Assembly: GCF_024169655.1 (NCBI RefSeq)
Contig: NZ_JALJWV010000001.1
Coordinates: 5,500,001 to 5,564,000, forward strand
Reading direction: 5' to 3'
Source: Pseudomonas marginalis
GTDB lineage: Bacteria > Pseudomonadota > Gammaproteobacteria > Pseudomonadales > Pseudomonadaceae
DNA: 64,000 nucleotides
How positions within the stretch are numbered: position 1 is the first letter of the stretch; every line of letters begins with the position of its first letter. This document shows, piece by piece, positions 1 through 8,416 of this stretch. Made by a program: the position numbers and the translations under genes. Under the pieces are notes generated by a model. It was not told where the DNA came from. It saw only the letters and a list, made by a program, of their open reading frames with translations, and did not search any database.

Positions 1-42
1 GCTTCTTCTAACCCAACACCGCCGGGGCAATAACCGCCCCCC

Positions 43-140
43 GTAGGAGCGAGCTCGCTCGCGAAGAACCTCAACGATTACGCGGATAGCCTGGCTCTGC
101 GCGGTGCTCTGAAGTTTTTCGCGAGCAAGCTCGCTCCTAC
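43..140. repeat. Inverted REP pair, GTAGGAGCGAGC family
   Basis: Two copies of a REP-like sequence in opposite orientation: GTAGGAGCGAGCTCGCTCGCG at the left end and its near reverse complement ending in CTCGCTCCTAC at the right, about 55 bases apart. Each copy is itself palindromic, so the unit can fold as a long cruciform or RNA hairpin. It matches the two-REP arrangement (REPIN) common in fluorescent pseudomonads. The same family recurs at 33029-33126. No gene is seen in bases 1-196. Confidence 0.85.
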
Positions 141-196
141 ATTACCCGGCGACAACTTGTCGGGACCAAAACAATAAGAATGAAAGGTACTTTCCC

Positions 197-1630
197 ATGC
201 CTAGCGAACCCACTAGTTCTTCCGTCGACTTCGAAAAAGTCGGCACCGACTACTTCCAACAACGCGAACTGAAAAAAGGCGCCGCCGGCTGGGTGCTGCT
301 GGTCGGCCTTGGCGTTGCCTACGTGATCTCCGGCGACTACGCCGGCTGGAACTTCGGCCTGGCCCAGGGTGGCTGGGGCGGCATGTTCCTCGCCACCTTG
401 CTGATGGCCACCATGTACTTGTGCATGTGCTTTTCCCTGGCCGAACTGTCGTCCATGATCCCCACCGCCGGCGGTGGCTACGGTTTTGCCCGCAGCGCCT
501 TTGGCCCTTGGGGCGGGTTCCTGACGGGCACCGCGATCCTGATCGAATACGCCATCGCCCCCGCCGCCATCGCGGTGTTCATCGGCGCCTATTGCGAGTC
601 GCTGTTCGGCATTGGCGGCTGGATGATTTACCTGGCGTTCTACATCATCTTCATCGGCATCCATATCTTTGGCGTGGGTGAAGCCTTGAAGCTGATGTTT
701 GTGATTACCGCCGTCGCCGCCATTGCGCTGGGTGTGTTCCTGGTGGCGATGGTGCCGCACTTCAACGTCGCCAATCTGCTCGACATTCCAGTGACCGAAG
801 CCAAGGGCGCCAGCACCTTCCTGCCATTTGGCTACGTCGGCGTGTGGGCGGCGATTCCGTATGCGATCTGGTTCTTCCTGGCGGTAGAAGGCGTACCGCT
901 GGCGGCCGAAGAAACCAAGAACCCTAAGCGCGACCTGCCCCGCGGCCTGATCGGCGCCATTGTGGTGCTGACCAGTTTTGCCCTGTTGATCCTGGTGATT
1001 GCACCGGGCGGCGCCGGCACCTACGCGCTGATCAAGTCCGGCAACCCACTGGTTGAAGCGTTGGCGCTGTCGTATGGCGGCTCGACCTGGATGGGCAGCT
1101 TCGTCAACCTGGTCGGCCTGGCGGGCTTGATCGCCAGCTTTTTCTCGATCATTTACGCCTATTCGCGGCAGATCTTCGCGTTGTCCCGCGCCGGCTACCT
1201 GCCGCGCAAACTGTCCCAGACCAACAAAAGCAAGGCGCCGGTCCTGGCGCTGGTGATCCCCGGCATTATCGGTTTCGGCCTGTCACTGACCGGCCAGGGT
1301 GACCTGCTGATTCTGGTGGCGGTGTTTGGCGCGACCATTTCCTACGTGCTGATGATGGCCGCGCACATCACGCTGCGCATCCGTCGCCCCAAAATGGATC
1401 GTCCGTACCGCACGCCGGGCGGCATCTTCACCTCCGGCGTGGCGCTGGTATTGGCCTGCGTGGCCGTGGTGGCGGGCTTTCTGGTCGACCCGCGGGTGGT
1501 GATTGGCGCGGCGATCATCTATGGAGTATTAATTGCTTACTTTGCTTTCTACAGCCGGCATCACTTGGTAGCAGGCACGCCGGAAGAAGAATTCGCGGCG
1601 ATCCAGGCCGCAGAGGCCGCCTTGCACTAA
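197..1630 (+). CDS. eat: Ethanolamine permease (APC family)
   Basis: Predicted inner-membrane amine transporter of 477 residues with about 12 hydrophobic segments, in the amino acid/polyamine/organocation superfamily. The glycine-rich first membrane segment (GLGVAYVISGDYAGWNFGLA, residues 38-57) and the following AELSSMIPTAGG stretch are typical of this superfamily. It is followed after 63 bases by eutB and then eutC, so ethanolamine is the likely substrate: the permease brings it in and the lyase cleaves it. No shell (microcompartment) genes are present, matching the simple eat-eutBC arrangement of pseudomonads. The substrate is inferred from family and neighbourhood. Confidence 0.9.
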   Translation: MPSEPTSSSVDFEKVGTDYFQQRELKKGAAGWVLLVGLGVAYVISGDYAGWNFGLAQGGWGGMFLATLLMATMYLCMCFSLAELSSMIPTAGGGYGFARSAFGPWGGFLTGTAILIEYAIAPAAIAVFIGAYCESLFGIGGWMIYLAFYIIFIGIHIFGVGEALKLMFVITAVAAIALGVFLVAMVPHFNVANLLDIPVTEAKGASTFLPFGYVGVWAAIPYAIWFFLAVEGVPLAAEETKNPKRDLPRGLIGAIVVLTSFALLILVIAPGGAGTYALIKSGNPLVEALALSYGGSTWMGSFVNLVGLAGLIASFFSIIYAYSRQIFALSRAGYLPRKLSQTNKSKAPVLALVIPGIIGFGLSLTGQGDLLILVAVFGATISYVLMMAAHITLRIRRPKMDRPYRTPGGIFTSGVALVLACVAVVAGFLVDPRVVIGAAIIYGVLIAYFAFYSRHHLVAGTPEEEFAAIQAAEAALH

Positions 1631-1693
1631 ATGCCGTAAACCTCGACGCGGGCGCCTTACCCACAGTAGCCCGCGTCATCCAGGAGACACTGT

Positions 1694-3088
1694 ATGGCAA
1701 GTTTTTCCCACGCGGTGGGTGCATCGACCTACCGCTTCGACAGCCTCAAGGACGTGATGGCCAAGGCCAGCCCCGCCCGTTCAGGGGACTTCCTCGCGGG
1801 CGTCGCCGCACAGAACGATGGTGAGCGGGTCGCAGCGCAAATGGCCTTGGCGAATATCCCGCTGAAACACTTCCTGCAAGAGGCGCTGATTCCCTATGAA
1901 AGCGACGAAGTCACCCGGCTGATCATCGACACCCACGATAAACAGGCGTTTACCGCCGTCAGCCACCTGACCGTCGGCGGCCTGCGCGACTGGCTGCTCA
2001 GCGATGCGGCCGATGAACAATCCCTACGTGCATTAGCACCAGGGCTGACACCGGAAATGGCCGCCGCCGTATCGAAGATCATGCGCGTGCAAGACCTGGT
2101 GCTGGTGGCGCAGAAGATCCGCGTGGTCACCCGGTTTCGCGGCACCCTGGGCCTGCGTGGCCGCTTGTCGACCCGCCTGCAACCCAACCACCCCACAGAC
2201 GAACCGGCGGGCATCGCCGCGAGCATTCTCGACGGTCTGCTCTACGGCAACGGCGACGCGATGATCGGCATCAACCCGGCCACCGACAGCATCGCCTCGA
2301 TCTGCGCCATGCTGGAGATGCTCGACGCGATCATCCAGCGCTACGAAATCCCCACCCAGGCCTGCGTGCTGACCCACGTCACCACCTCCATCGAAGCCAT
2401 CAACCGTGGCGTCCCGCTGGATCTGGTGTTCCAGTCGATCGCCGGCACCGAGGCGGCCAACGCCAGTTTCGGCATCAGCCTGAGCCTGCTGCAGGAAGGC
2501 TACGAAGCAGGCCTGAGCCTGAACCGTGGCACCCTGGGGCAGAACCTGATGTATTTCGAAACCGGCCAGGGCAGCGCCTTGTCGGCCAACGCGCACTTCG
2601 GCGTCGACCAGCAAACCTGCGAAACCCGCGCCTACGCCGTGGCCCGACATTTCAAGCCGTTTTTGGTGAACACCGTGGTCGGATTTATCGGCCCCGAGTA
2701 TCTGTACAACGGCAAACAGATCATCCGCGCCGGCCTCGAAGACCACTTCTGCGGCAAGCTGCTGGGAGTGCCGATGGGGTGCGACATCTGCTACACCAAC
2801 CACGCCGAGGCCGACCAGGACGACATGGACACCCTGCTGACCCTGCTGGGCGTGGCCGGGATCAACTTCATCATGGGCATTCCCGGTTCCGACGACATCA
2901 TGCTCAACTACCAGACCACCTCGTTCCACGACGCCCTGTACGCCCGCCAAACACTGGGTTTAAAGCCGGCGCCGGAGTTTGAACAGTGGCTGGCGAAAAT
3001 GGGCATTTTCACGCAAGCCGACGGCAAAGTGCGCTTCGGCAACAGCCTGCCACCGGCGTTTCGCCACGCCTTGGCGCAATTGGGATGA
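1694..3088 (+). CDS. eutB: Ethanolamine ammonia-lyase large subunit
   Basis: Heavy chain (464 residues) of the adenosylcobalamin-dependent lyase that converts ethanolamine to acetaldehyde and ammonia. The sequence is full length for the family and has recognisable conserved blocks such as LMYFETGQGSALSANAHFG and the C-terminal MGIPGSDDIMLNYQTTS of the TIM-barrel active site. It overlaps eutC by an ATGA (3085-3088), so the subunits are probably made by translational coupling. It lies between the permease and the small subunit. The B12 need fits with btuB and btuF homologues elsewhere in this window, though those are not adjacent. Confidence 0.97.
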   Translation: MASFSHAVGASTYRFDSLKDVMAKASPARSGDFLAGVAAQNDGERVAAQMALANIPLKHFLQEALIPYESDEVTRLIIDTHDKQAFTAVSHLTVGGLRDWLLSDAADEQSLRALAPGLTPEMAAAVSKIMRVQDLVLVAQKIRVVTRFRGTLGLRGRLSTRLQPNHPTDEPAGIAASILDGLLYGNGDAMIGINPATDSIASICAMLEMLDAIIQRYEIPTQACVLTHVTTSIEAINRGVPLDLVFQSIAGTEAANASFGISLSLLQEGYEAGLSLNRGTLGQNLMYFETGQGSALSANAHFGVDQQTCETRAYAVARHFKPFLVNTVVGFIGPEYLYNGKQIIRAGLEDHFCGKLLGVPMGCDICYTNHAEADQDDMDTLLTLLGVAGINFIMGIPGSDDIMLNYQTTSFHDALYARQTLGLKPAPEFEQWLAKMGIFTQADGKVRFGNSLPPAFRHALAQLG

Positions 3089-3918
3089 AGGAGCCGCCCG
3101 TGCAACCAGACTTACCCGAAAACCCTTGGCTGGAACTGCGTCGCCTGACCCCGGCGCGCATTGCCCTGGGCCGGACCGGCACCAGCATCCCGACCAGCGC
3201 GCAGTTGGACTTCCAATTCGCCCACGCCCAGGCGCGGGACGCGGTCCACTTGCCCTTCGACCACGCCGGCCTCAGCACTCAGCTTGCCGAACGCGGGCGT
3301 GACAGCCTGTTACTGCACAGCGCCGCCCTCGACCGCCACAGCTACCTGCAACGCCCGGACCTGGGGCGGCGCCTGAGCGATGCATCGGCCCAGGCCCTGC
3401 GCGACCATGCGGCGGCCAACCCCGGCGGCGTCGACCTGGCCGTGGTGGTAGCCGATGGCCTGTCGGCGTTGGCGGTGCATAAACATACGTTGCCGTTTCT
3501 CACACGCATGGAAGAACAGACCCACGCCGAAGGCTGGTCCCTGTCGCCGGTGATCCTGGTGGAACAGGGCCGCGTCGCGGTGGCCGATGAGATTGGCCAG
3601 TTACTCGGCGCCAAGATGGTGGTGATCCTCATCGGTGAACGGCCGGGGCTGAGTTCGCCGGACAGCCTGGGCCTGTATTTCACCTACAACCCCAAGGTTG
3701 GCCTCACCGATGCGTACCGCAACTGCATCTCCAACGTGCGCCTGGAAGGCTTGAGTTATGGCATGGCAGCCCACCGCCTGCTGTATTTGATGCGCGAGGC
3801 CTGCCGTCGACAGTTGTCGGGGGTCAATCTCAAGGATGAGGCGCAGCTTCAGACCCTCGAGTCAGATGACCCGGACTTGATGAAAGGCAATTTCCTGCTC
3901 AGTCCGCCCACGGACTGA
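3085..3918 (+). CDS. eutC: Ethanolamine ammonia-lyase small subunit
   Basis: Light chain (277 residues) of ethanolamine ammonia-lyase; with EutB it forms the B12-binding site. The conserved RLTPARIALGRTG stretch near the N-terminus and the C-terminal ISNVRLEGLSYGMAAHRLLYL block are typical of EutC. Two starts are possible. ATG at 3085 overlaps the eutB stop (ATGA) and suggests translational coupling. GTG at 3100 has an excellent Shine-Dalgarno sequence, AAGGAG, at 3088-3093 and would shorten the protein by five residues. I list the ATG because of the coupling; the choice does not change the function. Confidence 0.95.
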   Translation: MKEPPVQPDLPENPWLELRRLTPARIALGRTGTSIPTSAQLDFQFAHAQARDAVHLPFDHAGLSTQLAERGRDSLLLHSAALDRHSYLQRPDLGRRLSDASAQALRDHAAANPGGVDLAVVVADGLSALAVHKHTLPFLTRMEEQTHAEGWSLSPVILVEQGRVAVADEIGQLLGAKMVVILIGERPGLSSPDSLGLYFTYNPKVGLTDAYRNCISNVRLEGLSYGMAAHRLLYLMREACRRQLSGVNLKDEAQLQTLESDDPDLMKGNFLLSPPTD

Positions 3919-4012
3919 TCCCCACACGATTGCGCTTTTTCGCGTCTTTAGGCAGCATCAAGTCACGGCCGCTCGCGTGGTCGTACCCCCTCTTTGGAAG
4001 TTGAGGCCTGGC

Positions 4013-4471
4013 ATGCGGATCACTCAAGCGACCCTGGAACACCTGGACCTGTTGACCCCGTTGTTCGTCAAATACCGCGAGTTCTACGGGGCTCTGCCGT
4101 TCCCGGACTCCTCGCGGGCCTTCCTGGAAAAGCGCCTGCGCCGCAAGGAGTCGGTGATCTACCTGGCCCTGGCCGATGACGACGACAAGCGCTTGCTCGG
4201 GTTCTGTCAGCTGTATCCGAGCTTTTCTTCGTTGTCGCTCAAACGTGTGTGGATTCTCAACGACATCTACGTCGCCGAAGACGCGCGCCGGCAACTGGTG
4301 GCGGATAACCTGATGCGCACGGCGAAGAAGATGGCCAAGGAAACCCATGCCGTGAGGCTGCGGGTATCGACCAGCAGCAACAATGACGTGGCGCAGAAGA
4401 CGTATGAGTCGATGGGGTTTCGCGAAGACACCGAGTTCAAGAACTACGTGCTGCCGATCAGCGAAGACTGA
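4013..4471 (+). CDS. GNAT-family N-acetyltransferase
   Basis: Protein of 152 residues with the GNAT fold: an N-terminal helical part, a central strand ending in WILNDIYVAEDARRQ (about residues 82-96) that includes the acetyl-CoA-binding region, and a C-terminal VSTSSNNDVAQKTYESMGF motif typical of motif B. The ATG at 4013 was chosen because the similarity begins at MRITQA; an in-frame upstream start would add residues that look non-coding. Substrate unknown. It stands alone behind the eut genes, separated by 94 bases, and is followed by a REP pair. Confidence 0.85.
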   Translation: MRITQATLEHLDLLTPLFVKYREFYGALPFPDSSRAFLEKRLRRKESVIYLALADDDDKRLLGFCQLYPSFSSLSLKRVWILNDIYVAEDARRQLVADNLMRTAKKMAKETHAVRLRVSTSSNNDVAQKTYESMGFREDTEFKNYVLPISED

Positions 4472-4779
4472 CCCAATCCCCCAAGCGCCATAAAATCCCT
4501 GTGGGAGAGGGCTTGCTCCCGATAGCGGTGGGCCAGTCAGACTATTTATAACTGACACGTGCCCATCGGGGGCAAGCCCCCTCCCACATTTGGTTCTGTG
4601 GTGCTCTGGGAGCCGAGTGCCATGACATCACCCGCTACAAAACCCACACGTTTTTCACTTCCCAATCCGTATAATGCCGGCCTTTCAGGGTTGTAAGAAG
4701 CCCGACAAATACTTGTAGCCTTATTACCCGAGCCTCCGCACAGGCCTGCTGAGCAGGGCCATTCACACAGGTGCCATCC
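4472..4779. other. Intergenic region with REP pair and a promoter
   Basis: No gene is seen here. Bases 4500-4588 are a REP pair (listed separately). A good -10 hexamer, TATAAT, lies at 4670-4675, about 105 bases before the DedA start; I see no convincing -35 at the right spacing. Confidence 0.5.
4500..4588. repeat. Inverted REP pair, GTGGGAGGGGGC family
   Basis: Two oppositely oriented REP copies: TGTGGGAGAGGGCTTGCTCC at the left and the mirrored CGGGGGCAAGCCCCCTCCCACA at the right. The left copy differs from the family consensus at a few positions (AGAGGGC and CTCCC for GGGGGC and CCCCC), so it is somewhat degenerate. It belongs to the same family as the pairs at 21362-21450 and 37553-37642. 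Confidence 0.85.
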
Positions 4780-5436
4780 ATGGATTTCAACCCGCTTGAC
4801 CTTATCCTGCATCTCGACGTCTACCTCGACCTGCTGGTAAAAAATTACGGTCTGTGGATCTACGCCATTCTGTTCCTTGTAATCTTTTGCGAAACCGGCC
4901 TGGTGGTCATGCCTTTCCTGCCGGGTGATTCATTACTCTTCATTGCCGGCGCGGTGGCGGCGGGCGGCGGCATGGACCCGGTCTTGCTCGCGGGCCTCTT
5001 GATGTTGGCGGCGATCCTCGGCGACAGCACCAACTACGTGATCGGACGAACAGTCGGCGAACGCCTGTTCAGCAACCCGAACTCGAAAATCTTCCGCCGC
5101 GACTACCTGCAAAAAACCCACGATTTCTACGACAAACACGGCGGCAAAACCGTGACCCTGGCGCGCTTCCTGCCGATCCTGCGGACCTTTGCACCGTTCG
5201 TCGCCGGCATCGCGAAAATGCCCTACCCGCGCTTCTTCGGCTTCAGCGTGCTGGGCACCGTCTTCTGGGTCGGCGGCCTGGTGACCCTCGGCTACTTCTT
5301 CGGCAACGTACCGTTTATCAAGAAAAACCTCTCGCTGCTGGTGGTGTTCATCATCCTGCTGTCGCTGGTGCCGATGATCATTAGCGTGTTCCGCAGCCGC
5401 TTTGGCCGCGCGTCCTCCGAAGCCAAGCCGCAGTAA
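4780..5436 (+). CDS. DedA-family membrane protein
   Basis: Inner-membrane protein of 218 residues in the DedA/VTT (SNARE-associated) superfamily, whose members act in undecaprenyl-phosphate or phospholipid translocation and envelope integrity. Visible hallmarks are ETGLVVMPFLPGDSLLFIAG (residues 34-53) and the later GGKTVTLARFLPILRTFAPFVAGI block, with the conserved arginines and prolines of the re-entrant loops. A GTG three codons upstream (4771) is possible, but ATG at 4780 has a better-placed AGG. It is followed after six bases by the MtfA-like gene, so the two probably form an operon. Confidence 0.92.
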   Translation: MDFNPLDLILHLDVYLDLLVKNYGLWIYAILFLVIFCETGLVVMPFLPGDSLLFIAGAVAAGGGMDPVLLAGLLMLAAILGDSTNYVIGRTVGERLFSNPNSKIFRRDYLQKTHDFYDKHGGKTVTLARFLPILRTFAPFVAGIAKMPYPRFFGFSVLGTVFWVGGLVTLGYFFGNVPFIKKNLSLLVVFIILLSLVPMIISVFRSRFGRASSEAKPQ

Positions 5437-5442
5437 CCGGCG

Positions 5443-6258
5443 ATGTGGTCCCTCAGCGCCTGGCGTCGCCGGCGCCTGCTGGCCAAGCACCCGATTGCCG
5501 ATGACACCTGGCAGCGGGTGCGCGAGCACCTGACCTTCCTCGACGGCATCAGCGCCGAGCAAGACCAATGGCTGCGCGAAGCCTGCGTGGTGTTTCTCGC
5601 CGAAAAACACCTCACCGCCCTGCCCGGCGTCGAGCTGCACCAGGAACAACGCCTGCTGCTCGCCGCCCAGGCGCAACTGCCCCTGATGAACCTCGGCGAC
5701 CTCGATTGGTATCAGGGCTTCCACGAGATCGTGCTGTACCCCGACGACTTCCTCAGCCCGCAACGCCATCGCGATGCCAGCGGCGTCGAGCACGAGTGGG
5801 ACGGCGAGCACAGCGGCGAAGCCTGGCAACAAGGCCCGGTGATCCTCGCCTGGCCCGGCGTGCTGGCCAGCGGCAATTGGGAAGGCTACAACCTGGTGAT
5901 CCACGAGCTGGCGCACAAGCTCGACATGCTCAACGGCGACGCCAACGGCCTGCCGCCGCTGCACCACGACATGCGTGTGCAAGAGTGGGCCAGCGTGATG
6001 CAAGGCGCCTACGACGAGCTTAATCGCCAGTTGGACGCCAACCCCGACGCCGAAACAGCCATCGACCCCTACGCCGCCGAAAACCCGGCGGAATTTTTCG
6101 CCGTCACCAGCGAATATTTTTTCAGCGCACCGGATTTACTGATCCACAGTTATCCACAGGTGTACGCGCAACTGAGCCGCTTTTACCGCCAGGACCCTCT
6201 AGCCCGCCTCTCCCAGCTGCAAGCGCACGACCCGCGTTATCAGCCGCAAGGCGAATGA
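5443..6258 (+). CDS. mtfA: MtfA-family zinc peptidase
   Basis: Protein of 271 residues with the HELAH zinc motif at residues 154-158, followed by KLDMLNG and a downstream NPAEFFAV segment that should supply the third metal ligand. This is the M90 peptidase family; E. coli MtfA binds the repressor Mlc and so modulates glucose transport. The Mlc partner is not evident here, and the role in pseudomonads is inferred only from family membership. It directly follows the DedA gene and ends about 100 bases before ppa. Confidence 0.9.
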   Translation: MWSLSAWRRRRLLAKHPIADDTWQRVREHLTFLDGISAEQDQWLREACVVFLAEKHLTALPGVELHQEQRLLLAAQAQLPLMNLGDLDWYQGFHEIVLYPDDFLSPQRHRDASGVEHEWDGEHSGEAWQQGPVILAWPGVLASGNWEGYNLVIHELAHKLDMLNGDANGLPPLHHDMRVQEWASVMQGAYDELNRQLDANPDAETAIDPYAAENPAEFFAVTSEYFFSAPDLLIHSYPQVYAQLSRFYRQDPLARLSQLQAHDPRYQPQGE

Positions 6259-6365
6259 CTGTACGACGTCTGGTGCATGGCATCGGCGTCAGAATATGCC
6301 TATAATCGCCGCCACTTTTAGGCCAATCCGGCCATGTCCATGGCCAACTACGGGGGCAACGCCCA

Positions 6366-6893
6366 ATGAGCTACAGCAAGATTCCGGCTGGCAAAGACCT
6401 GCCGAACGACATCTACGTCGCCATCGAGATTCCGGCCAACCACGCGCCGATCAAATACGAAATCGACAAAGACAGCGACTGCCTGTTCGTTGACCGGTTC
6501 ATGGCCACCCCGATGTTCTACCCGGCCAACTACGGTTTCATCCCCAACACCCTGGCTGACGACGGCGACCCCCTCGACGTGCTGGTCGTAACCCCTTACC
6601 CGGTTACCCCAGGCTCGGTTATCCGCGCGCGTCCAGTCGGCATCCTGCACATGACCGACGACGGCGGCGGCGATGCCAAAGTCATCGCAGTCCCCCACGA
6701 CAAGCTGTCCCAGCTGTACGTGGACGTGAAGGAATACACCGACCTGCCGCCACTGCTGCTGGAACAGATCAAGCACTTCTTCGAGAACTACAAAGACCTC
6801 GAAAAAGGCAAATGGGTGAAGATCGAAGGTTGGGGCAACGCAGACGCCGCCCGCGCCGAGATCATGAAGTCGGTCGCAGCCTACAAAGGCTGA
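6366..6893 (+). CDS. ppa: Inorganic pyrophosphatase
   Basis: Soluble family I pyrophosphatase of 175 residues; it hydrolyses pyrophosphate to two phosphates, driving biosynthetic reactions. The active-site signature DDGDPLDVLVV and upstream YPANYGFIPNT are intact, as is the RARPVGILHMTDDGGGDAKV metal-binding region. A perfect -10 hexamer TATAAT lies at 6301-6306, giving a leader of about 55 bases. A strong intrinsic terminator follows at 6921-6951, so the gene is probably transcribed alone. Confidence 0.97.
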   Translation: MSYSKIPAGKDLPNDIYVAIEIPANHAPIKYEIDKDSDCLFVDRFMATPMFYPANYGFIPNTLADDGDPLDVLVVTPYPVTPGSVIRARPVGILHMTDDGGGDAKVIAVPHDKLSQLYVDVKEYTDLPPLLLEQIKHFFENYKDLEKGKWVKIEGWGNADAARAEIMKSVAAYKG

Positions 6894-6920
6894 TACCTGC
6901 TCCTCATTGCTGCGGCAATC

Positions 6921-6951
6921 AAAAAAGCCCCGATCATTCGGGGCTTTTTTT
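6921..6951 (+). terminator. Intrinsic terminator of ppa
   Basis: Stem AAAAGCCCCG / CGGGGCTTTT with a short ATCATT-centred loop followed by a run of T. The A-tract on the left side means it could also work in the other orientation. Confidence 0.92.
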
Positions 6952-6971
6952 GTCGGAAAAACTAAACATCA

Positions 6972-7001
6972 AGTTCAATACTTAACACTCTATGTTGAAC
7001 T
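6972..7001. promoter_or_regulatory. Inverted repeat upstream of LexA-like repressor
   Basis: AGTTCAA (6972-6978) and TTGAACT (6995-7001) form perfect 7-base arms separated by 16 bases, about 105 bases before the repressor start. The spacing fits a dimeric repressor site or two half-sites, possibly for autoregulation. No experimental motif is known to me; this is a candidate only. Confidence 0.35.
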
Positions 7002-7107
7002 AACAAGCAACAAAGAAAGATCAGGCTACAACTAAGCAAAAACCTACACCGGCAATTGAACGCATGGTTTATTTGATCTGTTTTTCCGGCCAGTAAACTC
7101 TGCGTTT

Positions 7108-7881
7108 ATGAATACATCAGGTGATCGCTTAAAAGCGTTATTACGGGAAGTTCATCTTTCCGCTTCCGACTTCGCCAAGAACCGCGGTGTCACGCCTCAA
7201 CACGTGAACAACTGGTTCAAACGCGGCGTCCCCATGGGCCGACTCAACGAAATCGCAGAACTGCTGTGCGTCTCCAGCCGTTGGCTGCACGCCGGCGTAG
7301 GCCCTAAACACCCACCGGCCAACTTCCTGTTGGAAGGTCACGATGCAAGGAAAGCATTGCCCACCCGCGAAGAAAGCGGCAAATACCTCACCGGCCCCGT
7401 CCGTCCTCCGGAAACCATCGACGTGGAGATCGCCCTCCATCCGTCCTTCACCTCAACCGAACGCATCCGCCTCTCCCGTCACACCCTCGACACCTTAAAC
7501 GTAAACCCCGACCGCGCCCTCGGCGCCTACATGGTCGATAACAGCATGGTCGACATCATCCAACAAGGCGCCACGCTCGCCATCGACCGCGGCCGCACCC
7601 AAATCGTCGACGGCGAAATCTACGCCGTCGAACACGACGACATGCTGCGCATCAAATACCTCTACAACCGCCCCGGCGGCGGCCTGCGCATGCGCAGCCA
7701 CAACGCCGGCGAACACCCCGACGAATACCTGACCTTCGATCAACGCTTCGAACAGAACTTCCAGATCGTCGGCTGGGTGTTCTGGTGGTCCACCCTCAAC
7801 AACCGCCGCCCACCCGTGCCGCTGGATGAACACCTACTGGGCTGGGAAGGCTCTAAATCCGATCCGGAGGTGGGCAACTGA
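7108..7881 (+). CDS. LexA-like (S24) HTH transcriptional regulator
   Basis: Protein of 257 residues with an N-terminal helix-turn-helix (about residues 5-60; SASDFAKNRGVTPQHVNNWFKRG) and a C-terminal S24/LexA-like domain (about 105-230). The catalytic serine is probably S146 in DNSM (usual motif GDSM) and the lysine K183 in LRIKYL. I see no Ala-Gly or Cys-Gly pair in the linker (about residues 64-110) where LexA and CI are self-cleaved; the only Ala-Gly nearby is A62-G63 at the end of the DNA-binding domain. It may therefore sense by another route. Such proteins are often phage-derived repressors, but no other phage genes are seen here. Confidence 0.85.
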   Translation: MNTSGDRLKALLREVHLSASDFAKNRGVTPQHVNNWFKRGVPMGRLNEIAELLCVSSRWLHAGVGPKHPPANFLLEGHDARKALPTREESGKYLTGPVRPPETIDVEIALHPSFTSTERIRLSRHTLDTLNVNPDRALGAYMVDNSMVDIIQQGATLAIDRGRTQIVDGEIYAVEHDDMLRIKYLYNRPGGGLRMRSHNAGEHPDEYLTFDQRFEQNFQIVGWVFWWSTLNNRRPPVPLDEHLLGWEGSKSDPEVGN

Positions 7882-7893
7882 GGGGAATGTGGG

Positions 7894-8084
7894 TATCATG
7901 CGCCGCACATTTGGCAGGGGTTGGTTTTAGGCTATTCACCCTGCCAGGCGATGCGGAAAAACGCCCGCGGATGCCCCGACTATTCAGCCAGACGCGATGT
8001 TGGCTGAGCGATTTGAAGGCTGCTGAGGTTTGTCAAAAACAAGCTGAGGCAGTCCCCGAGAAGCCGGCCACAAGCCGGCTTTTT
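7894..8084 (+). ncRNA. Candidate structured small RNA
   Basis: A gene-free stretch with the organisation of an sRNA. A promoter-like TGGGCA (7871-7876), 17-base spacer and TATCAT (7894-7899) would start transcription near 7906. Three stem-loops follow: TGGCAGGG/CCCTGCCA (7912-7919 with 7939-7946), TCAGCCA/TGGCTGA (7984-7990 with 8001-8007), and a GC-rich terminator AGCCGGC/GCCGGCT with a T-run at 8062-8084. The RNA would be about 180 nt. I do not recognise it as tmRNA, 6S, 4.5S or RNase P RNA. The promoter overlaps the 3' end of the repressor gene. Confidence 0.5.
8061..8084 (+). terminator. Intrinsic terminator of candidate sRNA
   Basis: Perfect 7-base stem AGCCGGC/GCCGGCT, 5-base loop, then five T. 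Orientation is plus, so it could end the small RNA or read-through from the repressor gene. Confidence 0.8.
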
Positions 8085-8179
8085 AATGCCTGCAGTCATC
8101 GAAATCCAAATACCCAACGCCAACCAAACATTCAGCCAATAGCGGGCCGCATATCGCCCTGCCCGCCTCTCAAGTCGCG

Positions 8180-8416
8180 TCACCTAGGCTGCAAACACTC
8201 CACCGCTCGTTCCGCCACCAGCTTCGCCATCTCCACCAAATGCATCACCGCCCTCTGCGGCGCAGCCAGCGGCTCCCCGAGCACCTGCGATGTCGCCACC
8301 GCACATTGCAGCAACTCAGCCACACGCACCCAGGCATCCTCGAAGCTCAGTTCTTCATTGACAGTAAAGGGGTTGGCCGCAGGCGATGACGGTGAATCCG
8401 AAACAACGTTATCCAT
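8180..8416 (-). CDS. Small protein, DUF3077-like
   Basis: Predicted protein of 78 residues. The start at 8416 follows an AGGAG Shine-Dalgarno sequence (TAGGAGTTTTGCTATG on the minus strand); the longer open frame upstream of it reads through an inverted-repeat element and is not likely coding. The sequence, with FTVNEELSFEDAWVRVAELLQCA followed by an amphipathic C-terminal helix, resembles the small DUF3077 proteins that are numerous in fluorescent pseudomonads and have no known function. Assignment is from memory of the family pattern. It converges on the candidate small RNA. Confidence 0.7.
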   Translation of the reverse strand: MDNVVSDSPSSPAANPFTVNEELSFEDAWVRVAELLQCAVATSQVLGEPLAAPQRAVMHLVEMAKLVAERAVECLQPR

